This document shows positions 7,524 to 10,909 of a stretch of 10,909 bases of DNA, piece after piece. Within the stretch, counting starts at the first letter, position 1, and each line of letters begins with the position of its first letter. The stretch covers positions 1-10,909 of the forward strand of contig JADGED010000071.1 of NCBI GenBank assembly GCA_016744555.1, read 5' to 3'. The position numbers were made by a program, and so were the translations under genes. The stretch is from Desulfuromonadaceae bacterium (GTDB lineage Bacteria; Desulfobacterota; Desulfuromonadia; Desulfuromonadales; Geopsychrobacteraceae). A model generated the notes under the pieces. That model saw nothing but the letters and a program-made list of their open reading frames with translations. It did not search any database and was not told the DNA's origin.

Positions 7524-9404
7524 CTAGGTTGGCAACTCTGCAACAACATTGAGATAACATTGATCTTGCAGTTGGATTACAAAAGCATCAAGAGGTAACG
7601 CTCTGTCCCAATAAAAGCCCTGCCCTACTTCGCAATCCCACTGGTTCAGAAGTTCTGCAGTTTGCTGATTACTTACCCCCTCAGCTACCACGCTCATATC
7701 AAGCCCCCTTGCCAACTGCAAGATTGCTTTTACGATAGTTTGATTATTTGCATTTTGAGGTAACCCCGCAATAAAAGTCCGATCAATTTTAAGAGTATCC
7801 ACGTCGAAAGTTTTTAAGTAACCAAGATTACTGTAGCCAGTACCGAAATCATCAATGGAGATAGATAACCCTAGCGCCTTAAGTTGCTCCAAATTACTTT
7901 TAATCAAATCAACATAGTTAACCAATAGAGTTTCGGTAATTTCAATATCAAACATACTTGTCGGTAATTCATAATCTTCAAGCTTAGCCTTGAGATTGTG
8001 GATAAAAAGCTCACTGGTAAATTGAGCAACCGAGACGTTTATGCTGATCTTAAAATCGCTGGCGCCACTGGCTAGAATTTGCTTAGCAGCTAAACATGAC
8101 TTTTCAATAACAAAGTCGCCGATATCGTGAATCAAAATTGAATGTTCTGCCAGAGGAATAAATTCTTCTGGTGAGACCTGTCCATGCAGCTCATTATCCC
8201 AACGGATAAGAGCTTCAGCACCAATAACCTTATTAGACTTTAAACAAATCTGTGGCTGAAACAGGAGCGAAAATTCATCATTATCCAATCCATACTTTAT
8301 TTGCTGGATAATAGACATTTGACGCTCCAAGACCTTTTGCTGCTCAACATCAAAATAGTGGTAGGTATTTTTCCCCAAATCTTTAGCCTGATACATTGCC
8401 ATATCGGCTTTCTTCATTAATTCTTCGAATGTATCACCATCTTTAGGAGCCCAAGAGATCCCAATAGAAGCCGAAATGGTGAAATCTTGATTATTATAAT
8501 GAAAAGGTTTGGTTACTTCTGCCAAAACCTTAGCAGCAATAGCCGATATATCTAATTCAGTATTGGCTTGTTCAATTAGTAGCAAAAACTCATCACCACC
8601 TAACCTTGCTACAGTGTCGCTGCTTCTAATTACCTCATTTAAACGCTTCGCTATTTCCTGTAAAAAAACATCCCCAACAGAATGCCCCATGGTGTCATTT
8701 ATGGTTTTAAAATTATCTAGGTCAAGAAACAAAAATGCTAAAGATTGATTTTCTCGTTTAGCAACCTCTAGAGCATGTTCAAATCGGTCACATGCCAAAA
8801 CTCGATTCGGTAACTTAGTTAGAGCATCGTGGTGAGCGAGATACTTTACTTGGTCGGAAGATTCTTTGACCCGTTTGTTTTCTGAATTCAAATCAACCAA
8901 CAAATCAAGCAAATCGCGGTGCAAGGCAAGAATAGCAAGGCTTATAACAACAATGATTGTCGTCATATAAATTGCAGTATAAAAAGTGGTTTTGGGGGCA
9001 GGTTCAGGCAGCAAATTAAGCTCATATGCGCCACCGAGAAAAACAATATACGTCCCACAAGCAAACAACAATGAAGAGGTAAGGTAGGGACGCCCTACCA
9101 TAGCTGAAACAATAATAATCCCCGGAAAAGCCAACATAGCTTCATCCCTAAGACCATCACCATGAAAAGCAAGTAGCATTAAGGTGATTGTCATTGAACT
9201 TAAAAGAATGTTGCTAGCAGCTTCTGTTTTATCTTGTGTAGCAAGGTAGAGACTTGTCCCAACGGGAATAATAGTACATAAGGCAATAGAAAGATCTAAA
9301 TAAGAACCTCGGACCAACATTGATGCAGAAGCAAGAACGAGACCAATAATTGCTGCTTTTGTTACCTGAATTAAGCGACGTTTTCTTATTTGTTCAGCAT
9401 TCAA
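7524..9404 (-). CDS. Membrane-anchored GGDEF-EAL protein (diguanylate cyclase/c-di-GMP phosphodiesterase)
   Basis: This 626-residue protein can be expected to make and/or break cyclic di-GMP at the inner membrane. The N-terminal 165 residues hold about six hydrophobic segments (near 14-31, 36-57, 65-81, 91-105, 107-127, 141-162) that form an unassigned membrane sensor. A short linker helix leads to the GGDEF domain (about 187-350), opening with HHDALTKLPNR. The active site GGDEF is at 269-273, and an inhibitory I-site RSSD (260-263) sits exactly five residues before it. The EAL domain (about 365-610) keeps EAL (397-399), Asn456, Glu488, Asp518-Asp519 in DDFGTGYS, Lys539, Glu575 and Gln595. 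Both halves therefore look catalytically competent. The start is TTG (9404-9402): an in-frame stop lies at 9446-9444 with no other start codon between, and the next Met is at residue 29 inside the first helix. Ribosome binding is weak. Confidence 0.94.
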   Translation of the reverse strand: MNAEQIRKRRLIQVTKAAIIGLVLASASMLVRGSYLDLSIALCTIIPVGTSLYLATQDKTEAASNILLSSMTITLMLLAFHGDGLRDEAMLAFPGIIIVSAMVGRPYLTSSLLFACGTYIVFLGGAYELNLLPEPAPKTTFYTAIYMTTIIVVISLAILALHRDLLDLLVDLNSENKRVKESSDQVKYLAHHDALTKLPNRVLACDRFEHALEVAKRENQSLAFLFLDLDNFKTINDTMGHSVGDVFLQEIAKRLNEVIRSSDTVARLGGDEFLLLIEQANTELDISAIAAKVLAEVTKPFHYNNQDFTISASIGISWAPKDGDTFEELMKKADMAMYQAKDLGKNTYHYFDVEQQKVLERQMSIIQQIKYGLDNDEFSLLFQPQICLKSNKVIGAEALIRWDNELHGQVSPEEFIPLAEHSILIHDIGDFVIEKSCLAAKQILASGASDFKISINVSVAQFTSELFIHNLKAKLEDYELPTSMFDIEITETLLVNYVDLIKSNLEQLKALGLSISIDDFGTGYSNLGYLKTFDVDTLKIDRTFIAGLPQNANNQTIVKAILQLARGLDMSVVAEGVSNQQTAELLNQWDCEVGQGFYWDRALPLDAFVIQLQDQCYLNVVAELPT

Positions 9405-9432
9405 ATGAGACCCACAACGGTAGACAAAGGCT

Positions 9433-9462
9433 ATTATACTGTTTTAGCTACACTTTTAGTAA
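9433..9462 (-). promoter_or_regulatory. Candidate promoter of the GGDEF-EAL gene
   Basis: On the minus strand a perfect TATAAT lies at 9438-9433. With an 18-base spacer, TTACTA (9462-9457) is a poor -35. The start site would fall near 9426, giving a leader of about 22 bases before the TTG at 9404, which is a sensible distance. A weak -35 suggests that an activator or another input is needed. The motif is visible; its use is inferred. Confidence 0.5.
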
Positions 9463-9482
9463 GGTTAGCATCAAACAACCTT
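9461..9482. repeat. Inverted repeat AAGGTT-N10-AACCTT overlapping the GGDEF-EAL promoter
   Basis: The 6-base arms at 9461-9466 and 9477-9482 are perfect reverse complements, 16 bases apart centre to centre. The arm nearer the gene overlaps the candidate -35 (9462-9457). It could be an operator for a dimeric regulator. Seen from the PAS/LuxR gene upstream it could also be a weak hairpin, but no T-run follows, which argues against a terminator. Confidence 0.4.
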
Positions 9483-9521
9483 GAATTACTAGTCCCGTTG
9501 AGCAAAATAAAATTTCAAATA

Positions 9522-10909
9522 TTAGTTACATGTTGCCAGAAGCGCCCTGAGAGATATTTTCTTATTTGTTATCCCTATCTTCTTTCTGATGTGGCTACGG
9601 TGCTTATCAATCGTCTGGGGGGAAAGATTCAGCAAGTCAGCGATCCGCTTCGTCGATTTTCCTTGCTTGACCAGATTTGCAACCTGTACCTCGGCAGGGC
9701 TTAACTTCAGCTCCATAACCATAGATGTTCGTACAAAAGGAGAAACAAGATTATCCAGAGTTGATTCGATAATTTGTACGTGGTTAGCTTGTTTTTTGTT
9801 AAGATCAGACTTCTTGAGCATCCTCAGGTGCGGGTCGATAAGATTCAATACATTAGCAGCGACGGCTTCTTCAAATTCTTTTTTATTTTGTTCAGATTGC
9901 TTTACCAGAACCTTAAGTGCAATGTTTGTTTCTTCAAGCTGCTTCCCCCTTTTTTTGAGATCAGCTTGATTTTTCAACAAGACGTTTTTTGATTTTTTGT
10001 GTTCGGTCATATCGCGAAAAAAACTTTGGACAACACCATCTGGCATCATTTTACTATGCATCTCAATCGGCACAGTGGCACCATTCTTCCGTAAGAGTTC
10101 TCGATCGGCGACCACAACACTACCATTTTTAAGGGCAGCATAATTTAAGGGCTTTTTTTTGAGTTGCTGTGTAGAGAATAGAAATGCAGCCTTTTGACCA
10201 AGGAGTTCGTCACGAGAATATCCACTTAACTCTAATGCCTGCTGATTTACTGTGATGATTCTCTCTTCTAGATCCCATAAAAAAAATGCATCTACCGCTA
10301 GATTAATTATTTGCTCGAAATGTAAGTTTTTTTCTTCCAACGCATCTCCTGCGTTTTTCTCCTCGGTTCTATCATTGTGAATGGCTACGATCTTTCCTGA
10401 TCGCAGTTTATAAATGTAGCAATCTACCCATATATTGATGGTTTCATCCCGATACTGAAACATTGGGAGAGATTCTGCAGTTCCAGTTTTGTGCACACGC
10501 CTAAACACATCGAGCAATCCAGTTGACTCTACACCCGGAAAAACGTCAGAAACCTCTTTTCCAATGGCACTTTCAAACGTAACCCCTGTTTTACTCAGGA
10601 GAATACTATTTAAATCGTCGATAATAAAACGCTCTCCACCGCCAAGAGCTGTATGAATAGCTACTCCACTACCCATATTATTGAATAGATCACGATATTG
10701 CTGCTCCTTATCCCGTAAATTCTGTTGATCTCGTTTTCGTTGTGTGATGTCCTGATGAATTCCCGAAGCTCGAAGAGGTTTACCTTCCAGGTTAAACTCA
10801 GTAACTTTTCCTTGCCCCAAAATCCATCGATATTCTCCAGCTGCAGATAACATACGAAATTCCATCGCCCAGCTTTGATCAAGTGAAGACAATGCATATT
10901 CAATAATAC
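9522..10909 (-). CDS. PAS-domain regulator with C-terminal LuxR-type HTH, N-terminus outside the window
   Basis: The frame is open through the last base of the window, so the N-terminus is missing; 461 residues are visible. Numbering from the TTG at 10892, there is the end of one PAS domain (about 1-53, with WILGQGKVTEF and the PAC-like DITQRKRD). A second PAS follows (about 64-178), then a third (about 190-298, closing in FFRDMTEHKK). A Lys/Glu-rich coiled coil (299-345) leads to a helical segment with NLIDPHLRMLKKSDL (350-364), and then a LuxR/GerE helix-turn-helix (396-455; LSPAEVQVANLVKQGKSTK, recognition helix near SPQTIDKHR). No histidine kinase, receiver or GGDEF domain is visible. It looks like a cytoplasmic one-component sensor or the output end of a phosphorelay. 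Stop is TAA at 9524-9522. It lies 117 bases upstream of the GGDEF-EAL gene on the same strand, so it may regulate that gene; this is inference. Confidence 0.9.
   Translation of the reverse strand, partial: IIEYALSSLDQSWAMEFRMLSAAGEYRWILGQGKVTEFNLEGKPLRASGIHQDITQRKRDQQNLRDKEQQYRDLFNNMGSGVAIHTALGGGERFIIDDLNSILLSKTGVTFESAIGKEVSDVFPGVESTGLLDVFRRVHKTGTAESLPMFQYRDETINIWVDCYIYKLRSGKIVAIHNDRTEEKNAGDALEEKNLHFEQIINLAVDAFFLWDLEERIITVNQQALELSGYSRDELLGQKAAFLFSTQQLKKKPLNYAALKNGSVVVADRELLRKNGATVPIEMHSKMMPDGVVQSFFRDMTEHKKSKNVLLKNQADLKKRGKQLEETNIALKVLVKQSEQNKKEFEEAVAANVLNLIDPHLRMLKKSDLNKKQANHVQIIESTLDNLVSPFVRTSMVMELKLSPAEVQVANLVKQGKSTKRIADLLNLSPQTIDKHRSHIRKKIGITNKKISLRALLATCN

Noticed and set aside
9390..9992. 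Plus-strand open frames of 72-126 codons
   Set aside because: They mostly lie antisense to the PAS/LuxR coding sequence, whose domains are clear, and they have no ribosome sites or family features.

Overview
This window reads as a stretch of chromosome from a Gram-negative bacterium of moderate, slightly AT-rich base composition. The tripartite efflux pump with an outer-membrane lipoprotein requires two membranes. The sensor gene at the right end combines several PAS domains, a conserved helical segment and a C-terminal LuxR-type helix-turn-helix. I associate that layout mainly with Desulfobacterota and related former delta-proteobacteria. This lineage guess is inference from family resemblance and is held with low to moderate confidence. 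No insertion sequence, phage gene, tRNA, rRNA or CRISPR array was seen.

Left part (1-1136): the 3' end of a stomatin/paraslipin-type SPFH protein gene on the plus strand closes with a good rho-independent hairpin at 718-756. A gene-free, AT-rich region of about 440 bases follows. It holds a perfect extended -10 promoter motif (TGCTATAAT, 890-898) and, directly downstream, a short array of 10-base-period repeats (913-952). These are the likely promoter and control region of the pump operon.

Middle (1137-6931): three plus-strand genes with overlapping ends encode a complete RND efflux system, in the order outer-membrane channel lipoprotein, periplasmic adaptor, inner-membrane HAE1-type pump. 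The overlaps (14 and 8 bases) and a ribosome binding site inside each preceding gene point to one translationally coupled operon. Together they would form a channel exporting hydrophobic compounds across both membranes using the proton gradient. No regulator gene lies beside them and the substrate cannot be read from sequence.

Right part (6877-10909): everything is on the minus strand and converges on the pump operon. Reading in transcription order, a PAS/LuxR regulator (start outside the window) is followed by a membrane-anchored GGDEF-EAL protein with its own -10 box and a TTG start. All catalytic and I-site residues that I can check in it are present. Last comes an unrecognised multi-pass membrane protein that appears split between two reading frames (6877-7429), so it may be a decaying gene. 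The regulator and the c-di-GMP enzyme are plausible signalling partners, but that link rests on adjacency only.

Most of the window is made of well-known families. The points that most deserve a second look are the phased repeat array at the pump promoter, the split membrane ORF, and the inverted repeat overlapping the GGDEF-EAL promoter.
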